From: Nocardia asteroides
GTDB taxonomy: Bacteria > Actinomycetota > Actinomycetes > Mycobacteriales > Mycobacteriaceae
Assembly: GCF_021183625.1 (NCBI RefSeq)
Contig: NZ_CP089214.1
Location: forward strand, 3,720,001 to 3,784,000
Length of the DNA stretch: 64,000 bases
Direction: 5' to 3'
The position numbers were made by a program, and so were the translations under genes. Shown here in pieces: positions 43,631 to 52,939 of the stretch. How positions within the stretch are numbered: the first letter of the stretch is position 1; every line of letters begins with the position of its first letter. Under the pieces are notes generated by a model that saw only the letters and a program-made list of their open reading frames with translations, did no database searches and was not told where the DNA came from.

Positions 43631-44029
43631 TCACGCCGAGATTCCCGCCGAGACGATGCGGTAGCCGATGAGGAAACCGCCGATGACGAGGATCAGCGGG
43701 ACGACGCCCCAGATCCAGAGCGGCCGGCGGCGCCAGGCGGCGATCGGCAGCATGACGGCGCCGACCAGGACGCCGAGCCCGGCGCCGCCCCAGGAGGCAC
43801 CCATCCCCGAGCCGACGTAGTCGCAGCTCTTGCCGCCGTAGCTGCAGGAATCGGCGGCGAAGGCGAAGAAGATCGTCGCATAGGCGGAGCAGGCCGCCAG
43901 CACGAGCGCGACGAAGTACAGCACGATGCCGAGCGTCACGTCGAGCGGGTCGAGCTCCTTCTTCACGTGCGGCGAGGGCGGCGGAGGTGGCGCGGCGCCG
44001 TACCGCGGGTCGGGGTAGGCGGTGGTCAT
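43631..44029 (-). CDS. small membrane protein, tandem paralog B
   Basis: 132 residues, the paralog of the preceding entry: MTTAYPDPRYGAAPPPPP, helices at about 33-55, 75-95 and 100-125, Cys in AADSCSYGGKSCDYVG, and the same GAGLGVLVGAVMLPIAAW block. The pair arose by tandem duplication. It is divergent from menC with a 91-bp gap. Confidence 0.75.
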   Translation of the reverse strand: MTTAYPDPRYGAAPPPPPSPHVKKELDPLDVTLGIVLYFVALVLAACSAYATIFFAFAADSCSYGGKSCDYVGSGMGASWGGAGLGVLVGAVMLPIAAWRRRPLWIWGVVPLILVIGGFLIGYRIVSAGISA

Positions 44030-44120
44030 GCATCGATATTCGGCGCGGACCGGGCTGCCGGGTACCGGGAAACTACTCGAGTGCGTCCAGGGGTTTCCGG
44101 CGCTGCGGCAGAATTCCGGC

Positions 44121-45065
44121 ATGCTGGTTTACGCGATCCCGCTGCGCACCCGGTTCCGCGGCATCACCGTGCGCGAGGGCATGCTGCTGGAGGGCCCGCG
44201 CGGCTGGGGCGAGTTCTGCCCGTTCCCGGAGTACGACGACCGCGAGGCGGCGAACTGGCTGGCCACCGCGCTGGAGCAGGCGAACGACGGGTGGCCCGAG
44301 CCGGTGCGCACGCGGATTCCGGTGAACTGCATCGTGCCGGCCGTCGATCCGGAGCGGGCGCGCCGCATCGTCGCCGAATCCGGCTGCGGCACCGCCAAGG
44401 TGAAGGTCGCCGACCACCCGGACTCGCTCGGGGAGGACATCGCGCGGGTCGAGGCGGTGCGGGACGCGCTCGGGCCGGGCGGCGCGGTGCGGATCGACGC
44501 GAACGCGGTGTGGGACGTCGACACCGCGGTCACCCGGATCCGTGCGCTGGAGCGGGCCGCGGGCGGGCTGGAGTACGCGGAGCAGCCGTGCCGCACGATC
44601 GAGGAGCTGGCCGCGGTGCGCCGCCGGGTCGGGGTGCCGATCGCGGCGGACGAATCCATCCGGCGCGCGGAGGACCCGCTGCGGGTCGCGGTGGCGGGGG
44701 CCGCCGATATCGCGGTGATCAAGTGCACGCCGCTGGGCGGGGTGCGCCGGGCGCTGCGGGTGGCCGAGGCGGCCGGGCTGCCGTGCGTGGTGTCGTCGGC
44801 GCTGGAGACCGGGGTGGGGTTGGGCGCGCAGCTGGCGCTGGCCGGGGCGCTGCCGGAGCTGACGCACGCCTGCGGGCTCGGCACCGGGGCGCTGTTCACC
44901 GGCGACGTGCTGGCCGAGCCGGTGCTGCCGGTGGACGGATTCCTCGCGGTGCCCGCCGCGCCGCCGGTGCCGGATCCGGAGCTGCTCGAGCGCTACCGGC
45001 ACCCGGACCCGGAGCGCACCCGGTGGTGGATCGAACGCCTGGAGCGGGTGCGCGCGCTGCTCTGA
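44121..45065 (+). CDS. menC: o-succinylbenzoate synthase
   Basis: 314 residues of the enolase superfamily (MLE/MenC group). AKVKVADH carries the general base Lys, followed by metal ligands Asp (RIDANAVWD), Glu (EYAEQPC) and Asp (AADESIRR), then the second Lys in AVIKCTPLGG. MenC dehydrates SHCHC to o-succinylbenzoate in menaquinone synthesis. ATG 44121 starts the family-like MLVYAIPLRTRFRG; longer upstream frames to 44022 do not match. Standalone here, without other men genes in the window. Confidence 0.9.
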   Translation: MLVYAIPLRTRFRGITVREGMLLEGPRGWGEFCPFPEYDDREAANWLATALEQANDGWPEPVRTRIPVNCIVPAVDPERARRIVAESGCGTAKVKVADHPDSLGEDIARVEAVRDALGPGGAVRIDANAVWDVDTAVTRIRALERAAGGLEYAEQPCRTIEELAAVRRRVGVPIAADESIRRAEDPLRVAVAGAADIAVIKCTPLGGVRRALRVAEAAGLPCVVSSALETGVGLGAQLALAGALPELTHACGLGTGALFTGDVLAEPVLPVDGFLAVPAAPPVPDPELLERYRHPDPERTRWWIERLERVRALL

Positions 45066-45193
45066 TCCGGGCAGATACTCGCGGTGCACCGGACAGTTCC
45101 GGACAGATCGGTCACCGGTCCCGCCGGCCGAGCGGCGCCCGCGGCCGAGCGAGGACCCTCCGGTGGCAGGCACGCCGGTTCGGGGCGCGCCCT

Positions 45194-45697
45194 TCACCCG
45201 ATACCGGCACCCGTTCCGAGCAGCGCGGAGCGCAGCAGCAAGGCCGCCTCCGGCCCGACCACGCCGTCCAGCAACGTCAGGTAGCGGGCGCAGAAGGCGG
45301 GGCCGTGCGCGGGCTCGGCGGGTTCGGGCGGCGCCAGGTGGTGCGCGAGTTCGTGCAGCACCACCAGTTCGCGCAGCGCCCACACCCGCCCCACCGGCAC
45401 CGCGAGCACCGCGCCATCGGGTTCGTAGTGCGCCGCGCCCGCCCCGCGCCTGGCCCGCACCCGCACCGGAACGGCCGCCCGCGGCCACTGCGCGCGCACC
45501 CAGTTCAACGCCAGCACCCGCTCGACGTACCCGGCCACCGACTCCACCGACCCGAACCGCCGTTCCACCGGCAGCGTGAGCTGCGACCCGAAGACCTCGA
45601 CGGTGCGGTTGCCGAACTCGTCGGCCCGCTCGAAGGCTCCCCGCACGAGCTGCTCCGCGTCGTAGACGGCACCCCGCTGGCTGTCGCGCGGGGTCAC
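45194..45697 (-). CDS. TIGR04338-type metallohydrolase
   Basis: 167 residues with the zinc-protease motif HELAHH at about residue 115 and a further HGPAFCARY segment that would supply a third ligand. The pattern (RDSQRGAVYDAEQL, VPVGRVWALRELVVLHELAH) is the TIGR04338 family of actinobacterial putative metallohydrolases. GTG 45697 overlaps the upstream DUF2786 stop (GTGA), so the two are coupled; this pairing is usual. Substrate unknown. Confidence 0.88.
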   Translation of the reverse strand: MTPRDSQRGAVYDAEQLVRGAFERADEFGNRTVEVFGSQLTLPVERRFGSVESVAGYVERVLALNWVRAQWPRAAVPVRVRARRGAGAAHYEPDGAVLAVPVGRVWALRELVVLHELAHHLAPPEPAEPAHGPAFCARYLTLLDGVVGPEAALLLRSALLGTGAGIG

Positions 45698-46533
45698 GGC
45701 GCGGGTAGCTCGCCGCGCGGGGCGCCCAGCTCGGGTGCGGGGCCGAGCCGCGCCGCCCGGCCCGCGCGATCACCGGCCCGGCGCGCGTCCGCGGACGGGG
45801 TGAGCGAGGCCGCCGCACCGCGCCAGGTGCCGCGCGCCTCGGAGGTCCTGCTGTAGAAGTCGGTGAGCTCGAGTTCCTTCTCGCGCAGTGCGATCGCGGT
45901 GCCGGGCGAACCGGCCTCGGCAGGCGCATCGGCCTCCCGCACCACCTCGGCCTTGACCTCGGCGAGCCGCTTGCCGACCCGGGCCGCGAACGCCGCCTGG
46001 AAGTTCAGCCGGGCGGTGACCGGGGCGACCGGCGCGGCGACCCGGCGGCGCACGGTGCGCCCGAGCCGCCGCTCCACCACCACCTTCTCGACGGTGGCCG
46101 AGCGGTAGCCGCCGGACTTGATGTACTGGTCGCTCGCCCGCACCATCTGCACCAGCAGGCTGCTGTAGAGCGCCTCGCAGACGTCGATATCACCGGCGAA
46201 GCCGTAGGCGTAGACCTGGGTCGAGGTGCGCGCGACATCGCAGCGCACATCGTTGGCCGCGGCGATCGCGACGAACAGTTGAACGTACGTGCGCAGACCT
46301 TTCCGGCCCGGCTCGCCGATCAGAATCACCCGCTGGATCGGCGCGGCGCGGCGCTGCCTGCCCGCCACGTGCGCCCGCGCGACCGCGAGGTCGATCGCCG
46401 AGCGGGTGGCCAGCCGCTGCGCGGCGGCCAGGAACGCCTCGGCCTCGTGCTCGTTGTCGGTGGACTCGGCCTGGCGCAGCAGCCCGCCGATCCGGGTGAG
46501 CATCCGGTCCGGGACCGCGTTCGGCGAAGTCAT
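45694..46533 (-). CDS. DUF2786 protein
   Basis: 279 residues. The N-terminal domain (MLTRIGGLLRQAESTDNEHE, AEAFLAAAQRLATRSAIDLA) is DUF2786; the longer remainder contains VYAYGFAGDIDVCEALYSSL and a basic stretch. ATG 46533 gives the family start. Coupled with the downstream metallohydrolase. The role is unknown; such pairs are conserved in mycolic-acid bacteria. Confidence 0.88.
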   Translation of the reverse strand: MTSPNAVPDRMLTRIGGLLRQAESTDNEHEAEAFLAAAQRLATRSAIDLAVARAHVAGRQRRAAPIQRVILIGEPGRKGLRTYVQLFVAIAAANDVRCDVARTSTQVYAYGFAGDIDVCEALYSSLLVQMVRASDQYIKSGGYRSATVEKVVVERRLGRTVRRRVAAPVAPVTARLNFQAAFAARVGKRLAEVKAEVVREADAPAEAGSPGTAIALREKELELTDFYSRTSEARGTWRGAAASLTPSADARRAGDRAGRAARLGPAPELGAPRGELPAP

Positions 46534-46659
46534 CCCGGCCAGCCTAGCGAGCCGGCCGAAGGGGGAACGCGCTCCAGCGCTTCCGATGAACACCATGTAT
46601 CTTGCCTTGTGCGTCGGCTGATGTGCCGCCGCTCACGTCTCGACCCGGGAGTGTTCGTG

Positions 46660-47961
46660 ATGGCTTTGCCGCAGGTGTCGTCCCTCCGTTCGTCGCTGGT
46701 GCCGCGGGCGTCGCTGGCGATCGCCGCCGCGGCGCTGCTCACGGCGACGTTCGCGTCGGCCTGCTCCAGTGGTGACGGTGGCAACCCGACCTCGGAGAAT
46801 CTCGACGGCCGCGGCCCGATCACCTACGTGGAGGGCAAGGACACCACCGAGACCGGGGTGGTGAAGCAGATCATCGAGCGCTGGAACGCCACCCACCCGA
46901 ACGAGCAGGTGACGTTCAAGGAGCAGTCCAACGACGCCAACCAGCAGTACGACGACCTGGTCGAGCACATGCGCTCGAAGCAGTCCGGGTACGACGTCGT
47001 CGCGCTGGACGTCCCGTGGACCGCGGAGTTCGCGGCCAAGGGCTGGATCCAGCCGCTGAAGGACACCTTCGCGATCGACACCGCCGCGCTGCTCTCGCCG
47101 ACGGTCGCGAGCGCCACCTACAACGGCACGCTGTACGCGGCGCCGCGGAACACCAACGGCGGCCTGCTCTTCTACCGCAAGGACCTGGTGCCGACCCCGC
47201 CGCGCACCTGGACCGAGATGCTCGCCCAGTGCCAGGTGGCGCGGGACAACAACATCGGCTGCTACGCCGGCCAGCTGGCCCCCTACGAGGGCCTCACGGT
47301 GAACACCGCCGAGGTGATCAACGCCTACGGCGGCACCTTCGTCGGCCCGGACGGCAAGACCCCGACGGTGGACAGCCCGCAGGCCCGCACCGGCCTGAAC
47401 ACGCTGGTCGACGCCTACAAGAAGGGCGACATCCCGCGCGAGGCGATCACCTTCAAGGAGCCGGAGAGCGGCAACGCCTTCGCCAACGGCAACCTGCTCT
47501 TCCTGCGCAACTGGCCGTACTTCTTCGGCGAGGCGGGCGGCGACGCATCGCAGGTCAAGGAGAAGTTCGGGGTGGCCCCGCTGCCCGGTGAGAACGGCGT
47601 CGGCGCCTCGACGCTCGGCGGCTACAACGCCGCGATCAGCGCCTTCTCCAAGAACAAGGCGACCTCGCTCGACTTCCTCCGCTTCCTGATCTCGGAGGAG
47701 GCGCAGCAGATCGTCGCCTCCGGCGCGCTGCCCTCGGTGCGCGCGTCGATGTACGACGACCCGGCCCTGATCGCGCAGATGCCGTACCTGCCCGCGCTCA
47801 AGGAGTCGATCGCGAGCGCGGTGCCGCGCCCGGTCACCCCGTTCTACTCCGCCGTGTCGAAGGCCGTGCAGGACAACGCCTACGCCGCGCTGAACGGCAC
47901 CAAGTCGGTGGACGACGCGATCATCGGCATGCAGAAGGGCATCGAGACCGCCGGTAACTGA
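46660..47961 (+). CDS. sugar-binding lipoprotein of an ABC importer
   Basis: 433 residues, extracellular solute-binding family 1. A leader with Cys in FASACSSG gives the lipid anchor. The mature part begins PITYVEGKDTTETGVVKQII and includes DVVALDVPWTAEFAAKGWIQ, GGLLFYRKDLVPTPPRTWTE and FLISEEAQQIVASGALP, characteristic of maltose/trehalose-type binding proteins. Two permease genes follow in the same direction. It resembles the mycobacterial LpqY-SugABC set in arrangement; the ATPase is about 6 kb upstream. ATG 46660 is used with GGGAG upstream. Confidence 0.88.
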   Translation: MALPQVSSLRSSLVPRASLAIAAAALLTATFASACSSGDGGNPTSENLDGRGPITYVEGKDTTETGVVKQIIERWNATHPNEQVTFKEQSNDANQQYDDLVEHMRSKQSGYDVVALDVPWTAEFAAKGWIQPLKDTFAIDTAALLSPTVASATYNGTLYAAPRNTNGGLLFYRKDLVPTPPRTWTEMLAQCQVARDNNIGCYAGQLAPYEGLTVNTAEVINAYGGTFVGPDGKTPTVDSPQARTGLNTLVDAYKKGDIPREAITFKEPESGNAFANGNLLFLRNWPYFFGEAGGDASQVKEKFGVAPLPGENGVGASTLGGYNAAISAFSKNKATSLDFLRFLISEEAQQIVASGALPSVRASMYDDPALIAQMPYLPALKESIASAVPRPVTPFYSAVSKAVQDNAYAALNGTKSVDDAIIGMQKGIETAGN

Positions 47962-48007
47962 CCGGCTCGAGCACGCCCGGCGTAGCGAAACCCGTAGGAG
48001 AGAGAAC

Positions 48008-49027
48008 GTGTCGGATCCTTCGGGAACGGCCACCCTGGTCGAGGAAAAGCCATCCGGGGAACGCGAACCCGGCTTCGGCGCGGCGCTGGCCACCGAGTGG
48101 CGCAAGTCCCGCCGGGCCTGGCTGTTCGTGCTCCCGGTGCTGACCGCGCTCACCGTGGTCATCGGTTACCCGGTGTTCCGGGCGCTCTGGATGTCCTTCC
48201 AGAAGGACCCGGGGCTGGACAAGGCCACCGGCATGTTCGTCGAGGGCGGCGGCGCCGGCTTCACGAACTACACGCACTGGCTGCTGCAGCAGTGCCAGGC
48301 CGCGGGCGGGCTGGTGCCGTGCCCGACCGGAACGCTCGGCTCGCAGTTCTGGATGGCGGTCGGCGTCACGTTCTTCTTCACCGTGGTCACCGTCTCGCTG
48401 GAGGTGGTGCTCGGGCTGGCGATGGCCGTGGTGATGGGCAAGACCTTCCGCGGCCGGGCGCTGCTGCGCGCCGCGGTGCTCATCCCGTGGGCCATTCCGA
48501 CCGCCGTCACCGCGCGGCTCTGGGAGTTCATGTTCCAGTACGACGGCGTGGTGAACCGGCTCCTCGGCACCGAGATCCTCTGGACCTCGGACGCCTGGCC
48601 GGCCCGCTTCGCGGTGATCGCGGCCGACGTCTGGAAGACCACGCCGTTCATGGCGCTGCTGCTGCTCGCCGGGCTGCAGGTGATCCCGGCCGACGTGTAC
48701 GAGGCGGCCAAGGTGGACGGCGCATCGGCCTGGCAGCGCTTCGTGCACATCACGCTGCCGCTGCTCAAGCCCGCACTGCTGGTCGCGGTGCTCTTCCGCA
48801 CCATGGACGCGCTGCGGATGTTCGACCTGCCCGCGATCATGACGCTGGGCAACCCGGCCACCAAGACCCTCTCGATCCTGGTGGTCGAGCAGGTGCGGCA
48901 GGGGCCGAACAGCGCGGCCGCGCTCTCGACGATCACCTTCCTGATGATCTTCGCGGTGGCGTTCGTGCTGGTGAAGGTCCTCGGCGCGAACGCGGTCCGC
49001 ACGCAGGAGGAGCAGCGCAAGGCATGA
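48008..49027 (+). CDS. sugar ABC transporter permease 1 (SugA/MalF type)
   Basis: 339 residues, GTG 48008 after GTAGGAGAGAG. Six membrane helices with the N-terminal WLFVLPVLTALTVVIGYPVF, and the EAA loop YEAAKVDGASAWQRFVHITL. The periplasmic loop between TM1 and TM2 is long, as in SugA. Overlaps the next permease by 4 nt (ATGA). It forms the importer channel with the second permease; energy would come from the separately encoded MsmK-type ATPase. Confidence 0.9.
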   Translation: MSDPSGTATLVEEKPSGEREPGFGAALATEWRKSRRAWLFVLPVLTALTVVIGYPVFRALWMSFQKDPGLDKATGMFVEGGGAGFTNYTHWLLQQCQAAGGLVPCPTGTLGSQFWMAVGVTFFFTVVTVSLEVVLGLAMAVVMGKTFRGRALLRAAVLIPWAIPTAVTARLWEFMFQYDGVVNRLLGTEILWTSDAWPARFAVIAADVWKTTPFMALLLLAGLQVIPADVYEAAKVDGASAWQRFVHITLPLLKPALLVAVLFRTMDALRMFDLPAIMTLGNPATKTLSILVVEQVRQGPNSAAALSTITFLMIFAVAFVLVKVLGANAVRTQEEQRKA

Positions 49028-49923
49028 GCACCGCCATCGACACCGGAAAGCCCGAAGCCACCCGCCCCGCGGTGCCGAACAAGCAGCCGTGGTCCAAGCG
49101 GCTCGGCACCGTCCGGCTCTACCTCGGCGCGCTGATCGTGCTGCTCTGGGGGCTCGCGCCGTTCTACTGGATGATGGTGACCGCCTTCCGCGATCCCGCC
49201 TACCAGTTCGATAACACCCCGTGGCCGACGCACGTGACGCTGGAGAACTTCCGCAACGCGTTCGACACCACCCGCGGCAACGACTTCGGCAAGGCGCTGC
49301 TGAACAGCGTCATCATCGGGTTCGCGACGACGGTGGTGGCGCTGGTCATCGGCATCCTGGCGGCGTACGCGCTGGCCCGGATCCAGTTCCGGGGCAAGTA
49401 CATCGTCTCCGGGCTGATCCTGAGCGCCTCCATGTTCCCGGTGGTGGTGCTGGTGACCCCGCTGTTCCAGCTGTTCAGCGATATCGGCTGGATCGGGCAG
49501 TACCAGGCGCTGATTATCCCGAACATCTCGTTCGTGCTGCCGATGACGGTGTACATCCTGGCCTCGTTCTTCGCCGAGCTGCCCTGGGAGCTGGAGGAGG
49601 CCGCGCGGATCGACGGCGCGAGCAAGCTGCAGGCCTTCCGGCTGGTGATGCTGCCGCTGGCGGCGCCCGCGGTCTTCACCACCGCGATCCTCGCCTTCAT
49701 CGCGGCGGTCAACGAGTACCTGCTGGCCCGGCTGCTCTCCAACAGCGCCACCGAGCCGGTGACCGTCGCCATCGCGCGCTTCTCCGGCAACGACCCGCTG
49801 GTGCAGCCGTACGCGGCGATCATGGCGGCGGGCACCATCGTCACGGTGCCGCTGGTGATCATGGTGCTGCTGTTCCAGCGCCGGATCATCTCCGGGCTCA
49901 CCGCGGGCGGCGTCAAGAGCTGA
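49024..49923 (+). CDS. sugar ABC transporter permease 2 (SugB/MalG type)
   Basis: 299 residues, ATG 49024 overlapping the previous stop. Six helices, starting YLGALIVLLWGLAPFYWMMV, with the EAA loop LEEAARIDGASKLQAFRLVM. MalG-type family features (AYALARIQFRGKYIVSGLIL) are clear. Completes the binding protein-permease-permease operon. A 97-bp gap precedes the PBP gene. Confidence 0.92.
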   Translation: MSTAIDTGKPEATRPAVPNKQPWSKRLGTVRLYLGALIVLLWGLAPFYWMMVTAFRDPAYQFDNTPWPTHVTLENFRNAFDTTRGNDFGKALLNSVIIGFATTVVALVIGILAAYALARIQFRGKYIVSGLILSASMFPVVVLVTPLFQLFSDIGWIGQYQALIIPNISFVLPMTVYILASFFAELPWELEEAARIDGASKLQAFRLVMLPLAAPAVFTTAILAFIAAVNEYLLARLLSNSATEPVTVAIARFSGNDPLVQPYAAIMAAGTIVTVPLVIMVLLFQRRIISGLTAGGVKS

Positions 49924-50020
49924 TCGGGCCGTCGCCACCGGGTAAAGTCGGGGGACGTCACCGCGGGGTTCGCGGGAAGCCGCACCGGGAGTTCGCCGCC
50001 GCTTTCGGAAGGAGAGGCTC

Positions 50021-52192
50021 GTGAGCTCGTCCGAAGAGCCCCCCGCACCCCGGAGATCGCCGCAGCCCGTCTACGACGAGACCGCGCACTGGAAGCCGCT
50101 GCCCGGCGCCGCGCTGCGCGGGAGCACACCGCCCGGCGCGCCGGTCCCGCCGCGGCGCACCCGCGGCCAGCGGCTGCGCAGGCTGCTGCTGGCGCTCACC
50201 GTCGTCTTCGTCGCCGTGCCCGCGCTGCTCTTCGTGCTGGTCTACTGGAGCGCCGAGATCCCGAGCCCGGAGAACGCGCAGGGCGCCCGGATCGCCACCG
50301 TGCTCGCCGCCGACGGCAGCACCGTGCTCACCACCGTGGTGCCGCCGAACGCCAACCGCACGCCGACGCCGCTCGCCGATGTCCCGGTACCGGTGCGCCA
50401 GGCCGTGCTCGCCGCCGAGGACCGCGACTTCTACAGCAACCCCGGCTACTCGACCAGCGGCTTCCTGCGCGCCGTCCGGGACAACCTGCTCGGCCACGAC
50501 AACGCGGGCGGCGGCTCGACCATCACCCAGCAGTACGTGAAGAACGCCTTCCTCGGCCACGACCGCACCGTCACCAGGAAGCTGCGGGAGCTCGTGATCG
50601 CCGCCAAGATGGCGCGGCAGTGGAGCAAGGACGACATCCTCGCCGCCTACCTGAACACCATCTACTACGGCCGCGGCGCGTACGGGATCGCCGCCGCCGC
50701 CACCAACTACTTCGGCAAGCCGGTGCCCGAGCTGACCACGGCCGAGGGCGCGGTGCTCGCCGCCGTCATCCGCTCGCCCTCGATCCTGACCCCGGAGACG
50801 CACCTGCCGCAGCTGCGCGACCGCTGGCGCTACGTGCTCGACGGCATGGTCGAACTCGGCACGCTCACCGCCGCCGAGCGGGATGCCACCGCCTTCCCGA
50901 ACATCATCCCGGTCACCGACATCCCGGATACCAGCACCGCGCTCGGCCCCGAGGGGCTGCTGCGCACCCAGGTGCTGCGCGAACTCGCCGACTCCGGCAT
51001 CGACGAGCAGCAGCTGAACACCGGCGCGCTGCAGATCACCACCACCATCGACGCCCGCGCGCAGCAGGCCGCGCTGGACGCGGTGACGAGCAGGCTCGGC
51101 CCGCAGCCGCCGCAGCTGCGCGGCGCCGTCGTCTCCGTCGACCCGCGCTCCGGCGCGGTGCGCGCCTACTACGGCGGCACCGACGGCACCGGCTACGACT
51201 TCGCCGCCGCCCCGCTGCAGACCGGCTCGGCGTTCAAGGTCTTCGCCGCCATCGCCGCGCAGCAGCAGGGGATCCCGCTCACTCGGACCTTCGACAGCGG
51301 CCCGGTCACCGACCGGGACGTCACCATCACCAACGTCGGCGGCGAGAGCTGCGGCAAGTGCAGCCTCGCCGAGGCACTGAAGCGCTCGCTCAACACCGTC
51401 TACTACCGGCTCACCATGGCCATGTCGGACGGGCCGGGCTCGATCGCCGACGCCGCGCACCTGGCAGGCATCCCGGAGGAGCTGCCCGGCGTCGGGAAGA
51501 CGCTCACCGAGAACGGCGCCGCGCCCTACAACGGCATCGTGCTCGGCCAGTACCTGGTGCGCCCGATCGACATGGCAGCTGCCTACGCCACCCTCGCCGC
51601 CGGCGGCGTCCACCACCCGCCCTACTTCGTGCAGCGGGTGGTGACCGGGGGCGGCGAGGTGCTGCTCGACCGCGGCGACCCCGGCCGCGGCGAGCAGCGC
51701 ATCCCCCGCGCCATCGCCGACAACACCGTCCGCGCCATGCTCCCCGTCGCCGGCTACTCCAACAACCACGGGCTCGCGGGCGGCAGGCCGTCCGCCGCCA
51801 AGACCGGCACCACCCAGCTCGGCGAGACCGCCGCCAACAAGGACGCCTGGATGATCGGGTTCACCCCCGCGCTCGCCACCGCGGTCTGGATCGGCACCGA
51901 CCTGCCGCAGCCGCTGCGCACCGCCCGCGGCGGCGACATCTACGGCTCCGGGCTGCCCGCCGACATCTGGAAGGACACCATGGACGGCGCGCTCGACGGC
52001 ACCCCCGTCGAACAGTTCCCCGACGCCGCGGCGCCGCAACCCGCCGCCCCCGGCGGCGGATTCGGCATCTTCGAGCCGGAGACCGGCACCGCGCCGAGCC
52101 CCGCGCCCGCGGAACCCTTCATCGTGATCCCGCCCGCCACCTCCGGCCCGGCCCGGCCCGGCGAGCTCTTCCCCGGTCTCAGCGGCCGCTGA
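50021..52192 (+). CDS. class A penicillin-binding protein, paralog of PonA1
   Basis: 723 residues. A short cytoplasmic N-terminus and one membrane helix (about 52-73) precede the glycosyltransferase domain: EDRDFYSNPGY, GGGSTITQQYVKNAF, RKLRELVIAAKMARQWSKDD and IYYGRGAYGI. The transpeptidase domain has the SxxK Ser in TGSAFKVF, SxN in LKRSLNT and KTGT in AAKTGTTQ. It polymerises and crosslinks peptidoglycan outside the membrane. Compared with the second PBP it lacks the long Pro/Gly-rich N-terminal tail. GTG 50021 follows GGAGAGG. Confidence 0.93.
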   Translation: MSSSEEPPAPRRSPQPVYDETAHWKPLPGAALRGSTPPGAPVPPRRTRGQRLRRLLLALTVVFVAVPALLFVLVYWSAEIPSPENAQGARIATVLAADGSTVLTTVVPPNANRTPTPLADVPVPVRQAVLAAEDRDFYSNPGYSTSGFLRAVRDNLLGHDNAGGGSTITQQYVKNAFLGHDRTVTRKLRELVIAAKMARQWSKDDILAAYLNTIYYGRGAYGIAAAATNYFGKPVPELTTAEGAVLAAVIRSPSILTPETHLPQLRDRWRYVLDGMVELGTLTAAERDATAFPNIIPVTDIPDTSTALGPEGLLRTQVLRELADSGIDEQQLNTGALQITTTIDARAQQAALDAVTSRLGPQPPQLRGAVVSVDPRSGAVRAYYGGTDGTGYDFAAAPLQTGSAFKVFAAIAAQQQGIPLTRTFDSGPVTDRDVTITNVGGESCGKCSLAEALKRSLNTVYYRLTMAMSDGPGSIADAAHLAGIPEELPGVGKTLTENGAAPYNGIVLGQYLVRPIDMAAAYATLAAGGVHHPPYFVQRVVTGGGEVLLDRGDPGRGEQRIPRAIADNTVRAMLPVAGYSNNHGLAGGRPSAAKTGTTQLGETAANKDAWMIGFTPALATAVWIGTDLPQPLRTARGGDIYGSGLPADIWKDTMDGALDGTPVEQFPDAAAPQPAAPGGGFGIFEPETGTAPSPAPAEPFIVIPPATSGPARPGELFPGLSGR

Positions 52193-52477
52193 ACGTGTTG
52201 CTGCCAAGATCACGGTTACGCCTACCCGGTCCCCGCGGAACCACGGACGTGGCAGCATCGTTGGCCAGAGTGAGAGCTAACCGGAGTGAGAGCGACGCAT
52301 GGGCCGGACCTCGGTGGTCCCGGCCGGCCGGAACCGCGCCGACCTGCGACGAAACCGCACGAAGGGCTCGAGCCGCGAACGACGCGCCGGGCGCGGGGCC
52401 GACAGCGTCGCCGGGCGGGCGATGCGGGAGGATAGCGCTCGAGCGACGACGAAAGACGAGACATAGGGGCTACGCCG

Positions 52478-52936
52478 GTGGATTTCAATGTCGTTGACCG
52501 TCCCGAGACGCTGGTGGCGGGAACAGTACTTCGCAGCCCGGCGCTCGCGGTCGAGGGACCGCGGCGGGCGAAGGTCGAAGAGGCGTGGAAGCGCAACCTC
52601 GCCCGCAGGCTGCCCGGGCCGCCGACCACGGCCTACGTCGACCACGCCCCGGAGATCAACTCGTACCTCACGCACATCGTCGGCTACCGCTGCCGGGGCC
52701 TGGACGACCTGCAGGCCGGTGACGTGCTCGCCCGAGTGCCCGCCGGACGCTTCGCCCGCTTCACCGCCAGCGGCGACAACCTCGGCGACACCATCGTCTC
52801 CATCTGGCGCACGGTGTGGGACGCCGAGGCCGCGGGCAAACTGGTGCGCTCCTACACCGGCGATGTCGAGCAGTACCCCGACGCCCGCACCGTCGAGGTG
52901 TTCGTGGCGCTGGCCGACGAACACGGGAACAGGTAG
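52478..52936 (+). CDS. GyrI-like effector-binding protein, paralog 1
   Basis: 152 residues with the GyrI/AraC effector-binding fold (Rob/SbmC type): AYVDHAPEINSYLTHIVGYR, LDDLQAGDVLARVPAGRFAR and FTASGDNLGDTIVSIWRTVW, ending TVEVFVALADEHGNR. Related proteins bind small ligands or gyrase. GTG 52478 lies 9 nt after AGGGG. A paralog follows after 3 nt, so the pair is likely an operon. Ligand unknown. Confidence 0.82.
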   Translation: MDFNVVDRPETLVAGTVLRSPALAVEGPRRAKVEEAWKRNLARRLPGPPTTAYVDHAPEINSYLTHIVGYRCRGLDDLQAGDVLARVPAGRFARFTASGDNLGDTIVSIWRTVWDAEAAGKLVRSYTGDVEQYPDARTVEVFVALADEHGNR

Positions 52937-52939
52937 GAC

